Source of the DNA: Pseudoalteromonas neustonica
Lineage (GTDB): Bacteria > Pseudomonadota > Gammaproteobacteria > Enterobacterales > Alteromonadaceae
Direction: 5' to 3'
Assembly (NCBI RefSeq): GCF_001653135.1
Contig: NZ_BDDS01000008.1
Location: 124,001 to 188,000, forward strand
Length of the DNA stretch: 64,000 nucleotides
In this document: piece after piece, positions 9,328 to 17,478 of the stretch
Layout of the letters: the number at the start of each line of letters is the position of its first letter
Position numbering within the stretch: position 1 is the first letter of the stretch
Made by a program: the position numbers and the translations under genes
The notes under the pieces: generated by a model
Told to the model about the DNA's origin: nothing
The model's database searches: none
The model's input: only the letters and a program-made list of their open reading frames with translations

Positions 9328-10023
9328 ATGGATACATGTATAAAACAACTAACACACCAGTTACAGCACCACCAGCTACAAGCTGTTGTGGATGACTTCC
9401 CTACATTATCGTCACAGCAACAGAGCATGCAACTGGTACATTTATACCAAAGTGCACAACGGATGGATGTTAAGTACAGCTATTTGCAAAATGTAGCGAC
9501 CCGAATACTTACAGAACACCCATTTCCTAAAGATTTAATTAGTGAATTTAAAAGCACTGATTTATTAAGTTTTTTCACCCCGGGGCTTAAATTTAACAAT
9601 GGCTTTGCCTTGCAGAATGACCTTAACAATAATGTGATACACACCTTATTTAGCCACTGTGATGCCAATAAACTTCCCTTTAATTATGTTCGATCATTAA
9701 TGCTATTTGAAAGTAACGAAAGCCTCTTACAAGCTCTTACCCAGGCAAATAGTGCCGGACTAACACCTGTTGCATGTTACATCACGTGCAATGTTGAACA
9801 AGCCAGTTTACCTAAGCACGAATTTTCCGCACTGCTCGCGCTGATGGAAGCTCAGTTTAAGCAACATGAAAATATCAATACGGCTGCATTTTTAAATGCG
9901 CTGATCAACTTAAAAAACACTCTTTCGAGCCACACACTTAATGAATACACGGTATTATTAGCAAGCGCTTACCTGCGTTGCAAAACAGACAAGATAGAAA
10001 CTTACCTTCAACAACACGCTTAA
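9328..10023 (+). CDS. Uncharacterised protein with ankyrin-like segments
   Basis: A 231-residue cytoplasmic protein without signal peptide or membrane segment, starting at ATG 9328 behind GAGGG. I do not recognise a named family. The stretch NNNVIHTLFSHC, a helix-rich linker, then QANSAGLTPVACYI has the look of degenerate ankyrin repeats (compare the usual TALHLA and N..GxTPL patterns), suggesting a helical solenoid that binds another protein. Its stop overlaps the start of the flippase-like gene (TAATG), so the two are translationally coupled and probably work together. Confidence 0.75.
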   Translation: MDTCIKQLTHQLQHHQLQAVVDDFPTLSSQQQSMQLVHLYQSAQRMDVKYSYLQNVATRILTEHPFPKDLISEFKSTDLLSFFTPGLKFNNGFALQNDLNNNVIHTLFSHCDANKLPFNYVRSLMLFESNESLLQALTQANSAGLTPVACYITCNVEQASLPKHEFSALLALMEAQFKQHENINTAAFLNALINLKNTLSSHTLNEYTVLLASAYLRCKTDKIETYLQQHA

Positions 10024-11294
10024 TGGCTAACTGTGTAATGTATAAACATTTCTTCTCGTTGAGTGCCTTTACTGCTCTGAATCATTTTAGCCGCATTATA
10101 CTCACTTTATTTTTAGCGCGATTAATATCAACAGAACAATTTGGTACTTTTGCGGCATTGCTGGCCTTATGTGAAATTTTACTATTACCAGCAAGTATGG
10201 GGTTTTCATCATCTTTAATGCGTTTGAGCCACCCTCTTTTTAAAAATCAGCAACATGATTTACTTCAAGGTTTAAAGCATACTTACCTAGCTGCATCGTG
10301 CTTATTCGGCGTATTATTTGTTGCCTGCGTAGTGACTATTTTTACGCATATATCACCCCATCAAAGTGCCAAAGAGCATGTATTCTATTTGTTATTAATT
10401 GTTCCAATTGGTGCTGTAATGCAAAGCCAAGCAGCATTTTTAATTGCCTTAAATAAAACTAAACTTGGGTTGTTAACTCAGCAATGCCTTTTTGAATTGC
10501 TCACTACGGCTTTTTGTTTACTTGTTGTATTGTTTTTTAAAGAACTGTCACTTGAAGTGATATGCCAACTACTTTTTGCCGCTTTACTCTGTGTTGTTGT
10601 TTATCAATACTGGTTAATAAAACCGCTTCTTTTAGCTACACCTGCAAGCTATAAAACTAAAAGCTGGTGTAAATACTCGCTAATTATGCTTGCAAGTGGG
10701 GCCGGCACTGTAATAGTAGCAAAATTAGACGTGCTTTTAGTGCATCATTGGTTTGGTGCCACTGGAGTGAGCGTATTTTTTCCTGCAATTGTGATCGTAG
10801 GCTTATTAACCATTCTTGCCAATGCTGCAAGCCAATACTTAAAACCTATTTTACTTAGTGAACAAGCTAACGATCAGCAGATAGTTGAACTTATGAGGTT
10901 ATTATGGCGAGTAAATACTATTGCAATAATTTTCTTATTACTGCTGGCTCACCCTCTACTTTATTTGTACGGTGAAAAGCAGCTTGAAGAAGGCCATCAT
11001 TTATTAATTATTTTACTCATTGGTCAATTGCTATTACCCGCCAGAGTATTGGCAAGTAATATTATAAAGCTCAGGGGCAACCCTCTACATAACCTATATA
11101 TTTTATTAGCAGCAACCAGTATCACACTGCTCTTGGCGAGCTGGCTTAAAAACGATTACGGTATTACCGGTGTTGCTGTTGCATTTAGTATCGGTTTTGC
11201 ATTAGGCGCACTAAGTAGAATCAGCTTAGTGCTGTTTAAAATGAATACGCCTGTTGCCCTTTTACTCGGTAACAATATTCAATCTGACAAGTAG
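10023..11294 (+). CDS. Wzx-type polysaccharide flippase (MOP superfamily)
   Basis: A 423-residue integral membrane protein with about twelve hydrophobic segments. The N-terminal FSLSAFTALNHFSRIILTLFLARLISTEQFGTFAAL has the organisation of O-antigen and lipid-linked oligosaccharide flippases (polysaccharide biosynthesis family, MOP fold). I use ATG 10023, which overlaps the preceding stop as TAATG; an upstream extension would run 15 codons inside the neighbour. There are no glycosyltransferases next to it, so it is an orphan flippase whose substrate cannot be inferred. Its 3' end overlaps the convergent SIMPL gene by 16 nt. Confidence 0.85.
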   Translation: MANCVMYKHFFSLSAFTALNHFSRIILTLFLARLISTEQFGTFAALLALCEILLLPASMGFSSSLMRLSHPLFKNQQHDLLQGLKHTYLAASCLFGVLFVACVVTIFTHISPHQSAKEHVFYLLLIVPIGAVMQSQAAFLIALNKTKLGLLTQQCLFELLTTAFCLLVVLFFKELSLEVICQLLFAALLCVVVYQYWLIKPLLLATPASYKTKSWCKYSLIMLASGAGTVIVAKLDVLLVHHWFGATGVSVFFPAIVIVGLLTILANAASQYLKPILLSEQANDQQIVELMRLLWRVNTIAIIFLLLLAHPLLYLYGEKQLEEGHHLLIILLIGQLLLPARVLASNIIKLRGNPLHNLYILLAATSITLLLASWLKNDYGITGVAVAFSIGFALGALSRISLVLFKMNTPVALLLGNNIQSDK

Positions 11295-11995
11295 TATTCT
11301 ACACTCGTCACGACACGCACTTTTTTAAGTTGTGGCGTATTTGAATCTCTGTTCGAAATACTAAACTGACCTTGGCGTGCTGTTTTAATTTTACCTAACT
11401 TTGATTGCGAATCTTTGGCAAATTTAATCGCAACTTCACGCGCTTTTTCAGTCGCCTCTTGCACCATGGCAGGTTTAACATCGTTTAACCCCGTAAATAA
11501 ATATTCAATACGTGTGTCATAACTATCTTGCACAATGGCAATCCCTTGCTTAGCCAATTGCCCTACTTTCGCTAAAGCATTTTTAACTTTATCTGGCTGT
11601 GATGAATAAACGGTTACACTCGCGCGTGCTATATATCTAAATTGCTGGTTTTCAGCGCCATATTCTCTTGCTTGTTTATCTACAATTGATTGCGCGCCTC
11701 GACTAATTTCGTCATCATCAAAGCCATGTAGCTTTAAAAAAGCAATAACGGCATCATTTTTTTGCTCAATGCGCGCTACTAACTTTTCAAGGTCGTTGTC
11801 AGCATCACTAAATTGCAATGGCCAAATTACCGTATCCGCTGCCACTTCTATTTCTGCAAGCCCTTTCACTGTGACAGTACGCTCCATATTTTTTACATCA
11901 ATTGCAGCACTTTTTAAGATCAAGCCCAAACCTAATAACCCAACGGCTAATACTGCAGCAGCCACAGTCAAACTGTTGCTTTGTGATTTATTCAT
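11279..11995 (-). CDS. SIMPL-domain (DUF541) protein
   Basis: A 238-residue protein with an N-terminal hydrophobic segment (VAAAVLAVGLLGLGLIL) that is either an uncleaved anchor or a signal peptide, so the bulk is periplasmic. The remainder contains the DUF541/SIMPL pattern: MERTVTVKGLAEIEVAADTVIW near the start, IARASVTVYSSQPDKV centrally and a C-terminal VRVVTSVEYYLSD strand. E. coli YggE is a relative linked to oxidative stress tolerance; the mechanism is unknown. AAGGAG precedes the ATG. Its last codons overlap the opposite flippase gene by 16 nt, with no terminator between them. Confidence 0.9.
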   Translation of the reverse strand: MNKSQSNSLTVAAAVLAVGLLGLGLILKSAAIDVKNMERTVTVKGLAEIEVAADTVIWPLQFSDADNDLEKLVARIEQKNDAVIAFLKLHGFDDDEISRGAQSIVDKQAREYGAENQQFRYIARASVTVYSSQPDKVKNALAKVGQLAKQGIAIVQDSYDTRIEYLFTGLNDVKPAMVQEATEKAREVAIKFAKDSQSKLGKIKTARQGQFSISNRDSNTPQLKKVRVVTSVEYYLSD

Positions 11996-12138
11996 TTATA
12001 ACTCCTTGATATAGATCTAGCTAAGACTCATTGCCACTCGAAACTTCGTGATAAACAGGTTACATTAATGAGTATAGATTGGGATATTAGAGTGTAAGTA
12101 TCTAAACTTAACTCGTCCTGTACAGCAAAGGAAAAGCA

Positions 12139-14805
12139 ATGAGTGTAAAGCGCATTAGTCAGTTTTTTAATCCAACCTCCGTAGCCGTTATTGGTGCTTC
12201 AAACAATCAAACCCGTGCTGGGTTTGTTGTAATGCGAAATTTATTACAAGGTGGCTTTAAAGGGCCGATAATGCCCGTTAGCCCGTCACACTCTGCAGTG
12301 CATGGTGTGCTTGCTTATCCATCCATAACTGACTTACCAAAAATACCTGACCTTGCGGTTATTTGTACCAACAAGAACACTTTAATAAATATTATTAATG
12401 AGTTAGGTGAGCTAGGATGTAAAAATGCCATTGTTATTGCTGCGGGCTTAAATAAAGAACAAAAAGAGTCTCTGCAACAAGCGGCACTTACCGCTGGCGT
12501 TTCTTTACTTGGCCCTAATTGCCTCGGTTTGCTTATTCCTCACTTGGGGCTTAACGCGAGTTTCTCACACACAGTAGCAAGCCCAGGTAAACTGGCGTTT
12601 ATTTCTCAATCAGCCGCTGTATGCTCAACTATTTTAGATTGGGCTAAGCATAAAGAAATTGGATTTTCATATTTTGTATCCGTAGGTGACTGCCTTGATA
12701 TTGATTTTGCAGAGCTGCTGGATTTTTTAGGACGGGACGCCAAAACCAAAGCTATTTTACTTTATATTGATAACATTGAGAATATCCGCAGCTTTATTTC
12801 CGCTGCGCGGGCTGCGGCATTTAGCAAACCCGTTATAGCGATTAAAACGGGAAAAACAGCCGCAGGTGCACTCGCGGCTGAAATACACACCGGCGGACAA
12901 CAAAGTTCTGATGCCGTGTATGATGCACTATTTCAACGTGCCGGCATGTTAAGAGTTAATGATTTAACCGAGTTATTTGCAGCAACACAAACTCTCGCCA
13001 TGCACCCTAAATTATTAAAAGTTGAACAGCTGACCATTTTAACTAATGGCGGCGGCCCTGGTGTAATGGCTGTTGATAGCCTATTACAAAGCTCAGGAAA
13101 GCTCACACAACTGAGCGAGGAGACACGCGCCGCGCTTAATAAAGTCATTCCACAATCAGATATGACTTCAAATCCAGTTGATATTTTTGGTGACTCAGCC
13201 CCCGCACGCTATCAACAAGCATTAGAAATATTACTACACGCTAAAGAAGTGAAAAACCTATTAATCATTCATACACCATCGGCACTGGCACCCAGTGAAG
13301 ACTATGCGCATATTATTGCGCAGACTCTTAACAAACTCCCGCCAATGGCGCGCCCTTATGTGATCACCAACTTTATGGGTGAAGATGCTGCTTATGCTGC
13401 TAGGCGTTTATGTAGTAACAATAGCATTCCAACCTATCGTACCCCAGAGGGCGCTGTCAGAGCCTTTATGCATTTAGTGAGCTATCGTCGTAACCAAAAG
13501 CATTTAACGCAAACGCCTGAGTCAAATACGGACGATGCGAAAATAAATAAGCAAGCAGCTAAAGAAACCGTCAATGAGTTTTTAGAAGAGCAGCAAAGCT
13601 ATTTATCAACTCATCAGGCAAGTCAAATATTGACTCATTATGGCGTTGAATGTATTCAAACTGAAGTGGCTTACACCCCCACAGAAGCCAAAGAGCAAGC
13701 AATTGAATTAGGTTTTCCTGTCGCCCTTAAATTAATTAGTCCAAGCATTCCCTCTAAATCAGAAGTCGGTGGTGTGGTGCTGAATTTAAATGATGCTCAA
13801 GAGGTAGAGCAAACCGCATTTGCGATGTTATTAAGAATACGAAACACCTACCCCGATGCAATTATTGAAGGTTTCTCGTTACAAAAAATGGCACCGAGAG
13901 CTGGCGCGAATGAACTGCGAATTGCCGTAAAAACTGAACCTAACTTTGGTCCTGTTATACTTCTTGGTGAAGCAGGCACAGGCTTAGAATTTGCTCAAGC
14001 AGCGGTCGCCCTGCCACCATTAAATATGAACTTAGCAAAATATTTAATTGCTGCGGCACATGATAAAGGTGTGCTTAAAGATCGCATTCTGCCAGAGAAG
14101 GTTGACAAATATCGCTTATGCGCACTTTTAACGCGTATTTCTCAGTTAGTTATTGATCAACCTGACATCACTTCTGTTGAGTTAAACCCTATTTTAGCCA
14201 GTAACGGGCAATTTTTAGTCCTTGATGCAACCATGACTTTGAATCGTTATAAAATACAGTCGCACCGTAAACGACTCTCTATCCGCCCTTACCCTATTGA
14301 ACTAGTTGAACATGTCACATTAAAAAATGGTAGCACCGCCATATTACGACCTATCAAACCTGAAGATGAGCAAGCCCATCAGGCATTTGATCAATCATTA
14401 AGTAAAGAAGATCGTTATAAACGCTTTTTTGGAGAACTGCCACAATTTAATCATGACCAACTCGCTAAAATGACGCAGATTGATTATGACCGTGAAATGG
14501 CCTTTATCGTCACTCAAGAGCAATCGGGCGAACACCTTACTTTAGGTGTATCTCGTGTTTTAATGGATCCTGATAAAGTTCATGCTGAGTTTGCGATTGT
14601 AGTGCGATCTAATTGCCAAGGACTCGGATTAGGAGGAATGCTTATGCGTGCTGCGATTGGTTATTGCCAAAGCCAAGGGGTGCAATTTATTGAAGGGATC
14701 ACGCTGCCTGAAAATACCGGCATGATCGAGCTTGCTCGTAAACTTGGTTTTAAGATAACCCGTGATTTTGAAGAAGGCAGTATAAACATGGTACTGACAC
14801 TATAA
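12139..14805 (+). CDS. Pat/YfiQ-type protein lysine acetyltransferase (NDP-forming acyl-CoA synthetase plus GNAT)
   Basis: An 888-residue fusion. Residues about 5-130 are a CoA-binding Rossmann domain (SVAVIGASNNQTRAG), followed by succinyl-CoA-ligase-like domains with the conserved His in AEIHTGG, an ATP-grasp domain (about 480-710, ELGFPVALKLISP) and a C-terminal GNAT domain (about 735-888) with the acetyl-CoA loop CQGLGLGGML. This matches E. coli PatZ/YfiQ and Salmonella Pat, which acetylate and inactivate acetyl-CoA synthetase and other proteins; the synthetase part is usually regulatory. AAAGGAAAAG precedes the start. The next gene begins 10 nt downstream. Confidence 0.92.
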   Translation: MSVKRISQFFNPTSVAVIGASNNQTRAGFVVMRNLLQGGFKGPIMPVSPSHSAVHGVLAYPSITDLPKIPDLAVICTNKNTLINIINELGELGCKNAIVIAAGLNKEQKESLQQAALTAGVSLLGPNCLGLLIPHLGLNASFSHTVASPGKLAFISQSAAVCSTILDWAKHKEIGFSYFVSVGDCLDIDFAELLDFLGRDAKTKAILLYIDNIENIRSFISAARAAAFSKPVIAIKTGKTAAGALAAEIHTGGQQSSDAVYDALFQRAGMLRVNDLTELFAATQTLAMHPKLLKVEQLTILTNGGGPGVMAVDSLLQSSGKLTQLSEETRAALNKVIPQSDMTSNPVDIFGDSAPARYQQALEILLHAKEVKNLLIIHTPSALAPSEDYAHIIAQTLNKLPPMARPYVITNFMGEDAAYAARRLCSNNSIPTYRTPEGAVRAFMHLVSYRRNQKHLTQTPESNTDDAKINKQAAKETVNEFLEEQQSYLSTHQASQILTHYGVECIQTEVAYTPTEAKEQAIELGFPVALKLISPSIPSKSEVGGVVLNLNDAQEVEQTAFAMLLRIRNTYPDAIIEGFSLQKMAPRAGANELRIAVKTEPNFGPVILLGEAGTGLEFAQAAVALPPLNMNLAKYLIAAAHDKGVLKDRILPEKVDKYRLCALLTRISQLVIDQPDITSVELNPILASNGQFLVLDATMTLNRYKIQSHRKRLSIRPYPIELVEHVTLKNGSTAILRPIKPEDEQAHQAFDQSLSKEDRYKRFFGELPQFNHDQLAKMTQIDYDREMAFIVTQEQSGEHLTLGVSRVLMDPDKVHAEFAIVVRSNCQGLGLGGMLMRAAIGYCQSQGVQFIEGITLPENTGMIELARKLGFKITRDFEEGSINMVLTL

Positions 14806-14815
14806 GGCGCTTTAG

Positions 14816-15748
14816 TTGAAAGTAACGACTTGGAGGCACTGGCCAAATATCGACTTAGATGCTGACTTACTCGCTGAGTCAGTTATTGCCTATCAAGATA
14901 TTCATGATCATTGCTTTATTAAACTAAGCTGTAATAGTAATAGTGTATGCAGTGCATTTGGCATTAAACGACACTTTCAACATAACCCTTTGGGGTCAGT
15001 TGAAAAAAACAGCTATGTTTATAATTTATCAGCTTTATTAAATGATGAAAAAAGCCCTAAAAAATTAAACGATTGCCCGCAGTTACTCATAAATATTGAA
15101 GCACACAAACGTGTTAGCGAACACCCTAGCAGTACCAATAAAGCATGTTTTGCAACGGTTTACTCTCCGCTTTATCACTTAAATTCAATGTTGGGGGGAA
15201 CATTAACAGCAGCCCAATTAGAGCACGCATCTTATAAAAAAATGTTATCTTTATTAACAGATATTACAGCGCAATATATTGACGCTTTACTGTTAATCAA
15301 AAATGTTAGAATTTACTACTGCAGCTTTCATTCGAGCGCTGCATTTTGCAATTATGAGCAATTTAAAACTCTCGTAGCCCCATATGATGAACAATGTATA
15401 ACGCAATTAACCCACCAGCACCACCTTATTCATTATCATTGCAGTGCACCTATTTATTTTGATTTCCTTGATAGTAAGAAGTTCTCATTACTATCAATTG
15501 ATGATTGTGATGATGTTATAGCTATAAAGGCTTTACTGACTCGCTTTCCTGATATTACATTTGTAGGGCTATTGGATAAATTATTATTACCTCGCCCACT
15601 TAAAGCAAAAGAAATTGAACGAATTTTTTCATCTTGCAGCCGCCATTTGGATTTTAATAGAGTCATTATCGCCCCAAGCTGCACTCTACCTTTAAGCATT
15701 AAAAACAATACATTATTAAAAACATGTTCTATTGTAAAAGGACTGTGA
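14816..15748 (+). CDS. Divergent uroporphyrinogen decarboxylase-fold (URO-D-like) protein
   Basis: A 310-residue protein I place in the URO-D/methyltransferase superfamily by pattern. Visible correspondences are: YSPLYHLNSMLGG with a helix and TDITAQYIDALLLIKNVRIYYCSF (the usual GP..L...GG, then 'Y..A...GAD.I...D'), NYEQFKTLVAPYDEQ, a strand ending HYHC at about residues 206-209 (where methyltransferase members have HxCG), TFVGLLDKLLLPRP (the G.xD turn) and VIIAPSCTLPLSIKNNTLL (the 'I.s.GC.lp..tP..nl' end). It lacks the HemE N-terminal RPPVWMMRQAGRY signature, so it is not heme decarboxylase. Translation must begin at TTG 14816 because a stop codon immediately precedes it. It heads a tight run with the LicD-like and cytidylyltransferase genes. 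Substrate unknown. Confidence 0.65.
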   Translation: MKVTTWRHWPNIDLDADLLAESVIAYQDIHDHCFIKLSCNSNSVCSAFGIKRHFQHNPLGSVEKNSYVYNLSALLNDEKSPKKLNDCPQLLINIEAHKRVSEHPSSTNKACFATVYSPLYHLNSMLGGTLTAAQLEHASYKKMLSLLTDITAQYIDALLLIKNVRIYYCSFHSSAAFCNYEQFKTLVAPYDEQCITQLTHQHHLIHYHCSAPIYFDFLDSKKFSLLSIDDCDDVIAIKALLTRFPDITFVGLLDKLLLPRPLKAKEIERIFSSCSRHLDFNRVIIAPSCTLPLSIKNNTLLKTCSIVKGL

Positions 15749-15757
15749 ATTAAGTTT

Positions 15758-16819
15758 ATGCCTACGGAAGATAAACAATTGAGTACTATACATGCCGAGT
15801 TAATAAAGGCCGTTGAGTTATACCAACAAAACCAATATCAATTAGCGCGGGGGCAGTTTGAGTATGTACTGAGCCAAGATAACTCATGTTTGATTGCACA
15901 TCGTTATTTGGCCGAAATCGCACTGATAGAAGGCACAGCAAAAAATCACATAGAATCATTGATAGCTTCCTTAGCGGCACACCCAACATCAAGCGAGACT
16001 AGCCATACGCTAGGCATGTGCTACCAACAAGCACGCGAGCTGCCCCAAGCAGTTGAGCAATATCGCCATGCACTAGAGGTGCTGTTAAACACGCCACCTA
16101 ATCATAGTTATAAACCAAAACCAAACGTTGAATTCGATACCGAAATACATGAAAGCTTACTATGGCAAACCCTTGCTCTTTTTCGTCAAGCAAATATTAA
16201 ATCCTTTGCCACCGCCGGTAGCCTACTAGGCATAATACGCGAAGGCGCAATCCTACCTTTTGATAAAGACATTGATATTGGGGTTGATTGGGGGCAAATG
16301 GAGCAAGCCATTACACTTTTAAAAAGCCAAGGTTGGCATGAGCATATGCGATCCTATGATTTAATTAACCCTCGCTGCTTTGCCCACCCCGATGGGGTGA
16401 CCATGGATCTTTGTGGCTTTGGCGTTGATACCGTCAGTCAGCGTACTATTTGCGGGCTTTGGATGAGTGATATTCCCTTTGAGTGGAATAGAATTACAGA
16501 GTATCCAACTATAAATTTAGTCGAAAAAATAACTCCCTATGGCAATGTATGGCATCTAGCCCAACCTGAACTAACGCTAAATGCACTTTATGGAGATTGG
16601 CAAACACCCGACCCACTTTTTGATACAATTTTATGTGCAAAAAACATTCGATCATTTTCGTTATTAACCCAGTGCTTTGTGTATTCAAGACTTTATAAAT
16701 TATGCCTAATGAGCGAATGGGGAAAATTAGAGCACACATTAAACCAACTTTCTTTTTTTGATAAACACGACATATTAATAAATAAACTCACCGATAAAGC
16801 CAAAAGTATGCAGACATGA
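15758..16819 (+). CDS. TPR protein with LicD-like nucleotidyltransferase domain
   Basis: A 353-residue protein. Residues about 10-110 form TPR-like helical pairs (AVELYQQNQYQLARGQFEYVL; HTLGMCYQQARELPQAVEQYRHAL). From about residue 130 on is a LicD-type domain: FATAGSLLGIIREG followed by ILPFDKDIDIGV, matching the GTLLG..R.G.fIPWDdDiDi motif of LicD/FKRP/fukutin proteins, which transfer phosphocholine or other phospho-alditols from CDP-activated donors to glycans. The metal-binding aspartates of DKDIDIG are present. It begins 9 nt after the URO-D-like gene and its end overlaps the cytidylyltransferase by 4 nt, giving a plausible CDP-donor maker and user pair. Confidence 0.82.
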   Translation: MPTEDKQLSTIHAELIKAVELYQQNQYQLARGQFEYVLSQDNSCLIAHRYLAEIALIEGTAKNHIESLIASLAAHPTSSETSHTLGMCYQQARELPQAVEQYRHALEVLLNTPPNHSYKPKPNVEFDTEIHESLLWQTLALFRQANIKSFATAGSLLGIIREGAILPFDKDIDIGVDWGQMEQAITLLKSQGWHEHMRSYDLINPRCFAHPDGVTMDLCGFGVDTVSQRTICGLWMSDIPFEWNRITEYPTINLVEKITPYGNVWHLAQPELTLNALYGDWQTPDPLFDTILCAKNIRSFSLLTQCFVYSRLYKLCLMSEWGKLEHTLNQLSFFDKHDILINKLTDKAKSMQT

Positions 16820-17289
16820 CCCTAAACTCAAAAAATAAAAGTAACCATAATACACGCTGCTTAGCCCTGGGTGTGTTTGACTTATTTCATATTGGTCATT
16901 TAAATTACTTAAAGTTTGCTAAAGCCCAAGGCAGTGAACTATTTGTTGCTGTTGCGCCAGATGACTTGTGCTTTGAAAATAAAAAAACATTTCCCATCAT
17001 CAGCCAGCATGAAAGAATGACCATAGTAAGCGCATTGGCGATCGTGGATCATGTGGCCTTAGTACCAAGTCCAATTATAAAGACCCAGAGCGCTTGTAGG
17101 TGGATAAAAGCATGGGGAATTAATAAAGTAGTTGTTGGTGGGCAATGGCAAAACAGTGAGCGCTGGAATGAAGCTGCGAATGCATTACAAGCGCATAATA
17201 TTGACGTTATGTTTGCACCACAAACCCCTGATATTTCGAGTACTGATATTAAGCAAAAAATAATCACATACTGCTCAGAGGTTTTATAA
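16816..17289 (+). CDS. HIGH-motif cytidylyltransferase (glycerol-3-phosphate/ethanolamine-phosphate cytidylyltransferase-like)
   Basis: A 157-residue nucleotidyltransferase of the TagD/PCYT2 type. The N-terminal GVFDLFHIGHLNYLKFAK contains HIGH at about residues 25-28, ERMTIVSAL is the conserved R-containing segment, and DISSTDIKQKI matches the family's terminal ISST.I..RI. Relatives form CDP-glycerol, CDP-ethanolamine or ADP-sugars from CTP or ATP and a phospho-alcohol. ATGA overlap with the LicD-like gene indicates coupling. I infer that it makes the CDP-activated group used by that protein, but the substrate cannot be read from sequence. Confidence 0.85.
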   Translation: MTLNSKNKSNHNTRCLALGVFDLFHIGHLNYLKFAKAQGSELFVAVAPDDLCFENKKTFPIISQHERMTIVSALAIVDHVALVPSPIIKTQSACRWIKAWGINKVVVGGQWQNSERWNEAANALQAHNIDVMFAPQTPDISSTDIKQKIITYCSEVL

Positions 17290-17291
17290 TG

Positions 17292-17340
17292 TGTATACCC
17301 AAACCACCACAAGATGCGAGGTTCTGTTGGAATTAAAAGG
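17292..17340. repeat. Solo end of a dispersed palindromic repeat
   Basis: The stretch TATACCCAAACCACCACAAG, then ATGCGAGG, then TTGGAATTAAAAGG closely matches the left end of the repeat at 29692-29894, which has CCTAAACCACCTCAAGATGC followed by GAGGG and TTGGAATTAAAAG. No matching right end is present here, so this is a truncated copy. Confidence 0.6.
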
Positions 17341-17346
17341 GGCTGC

Positions 17347-17410
17347 CATTATTACAACGTATCATTATTACAACGTATCATTATTACAACGTATCATTAT
17401 TACAACGTAT
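17347..17410. repeat. Four perfect copies of a 16-bp tandem repeat
   Basis: The unit CATTATTACAACGTAT occurs four times head to tail without mismatch, starting at 17347, 17363, 17379 and 17395, 69 bp upstream of the K+ channel TTG start. Perfect copies suggest recent expansion and likely length variation. Confidence 0.95.
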
Positions 17411-17478
17411 AGTCGTATATTTTTTGCATATAATAACTAAAACTGAAACAACAATATTTTTGAACACACGGATTTAAT

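Noticed and set aside
14816..15748. HemE (uroporphyrinogen decarboxylase) for the URO-D-like gene
   Set aside because: The N-terminal RPPVWMMRQAGRY substrate-binding signature is missing and the context is not heme synthesis.
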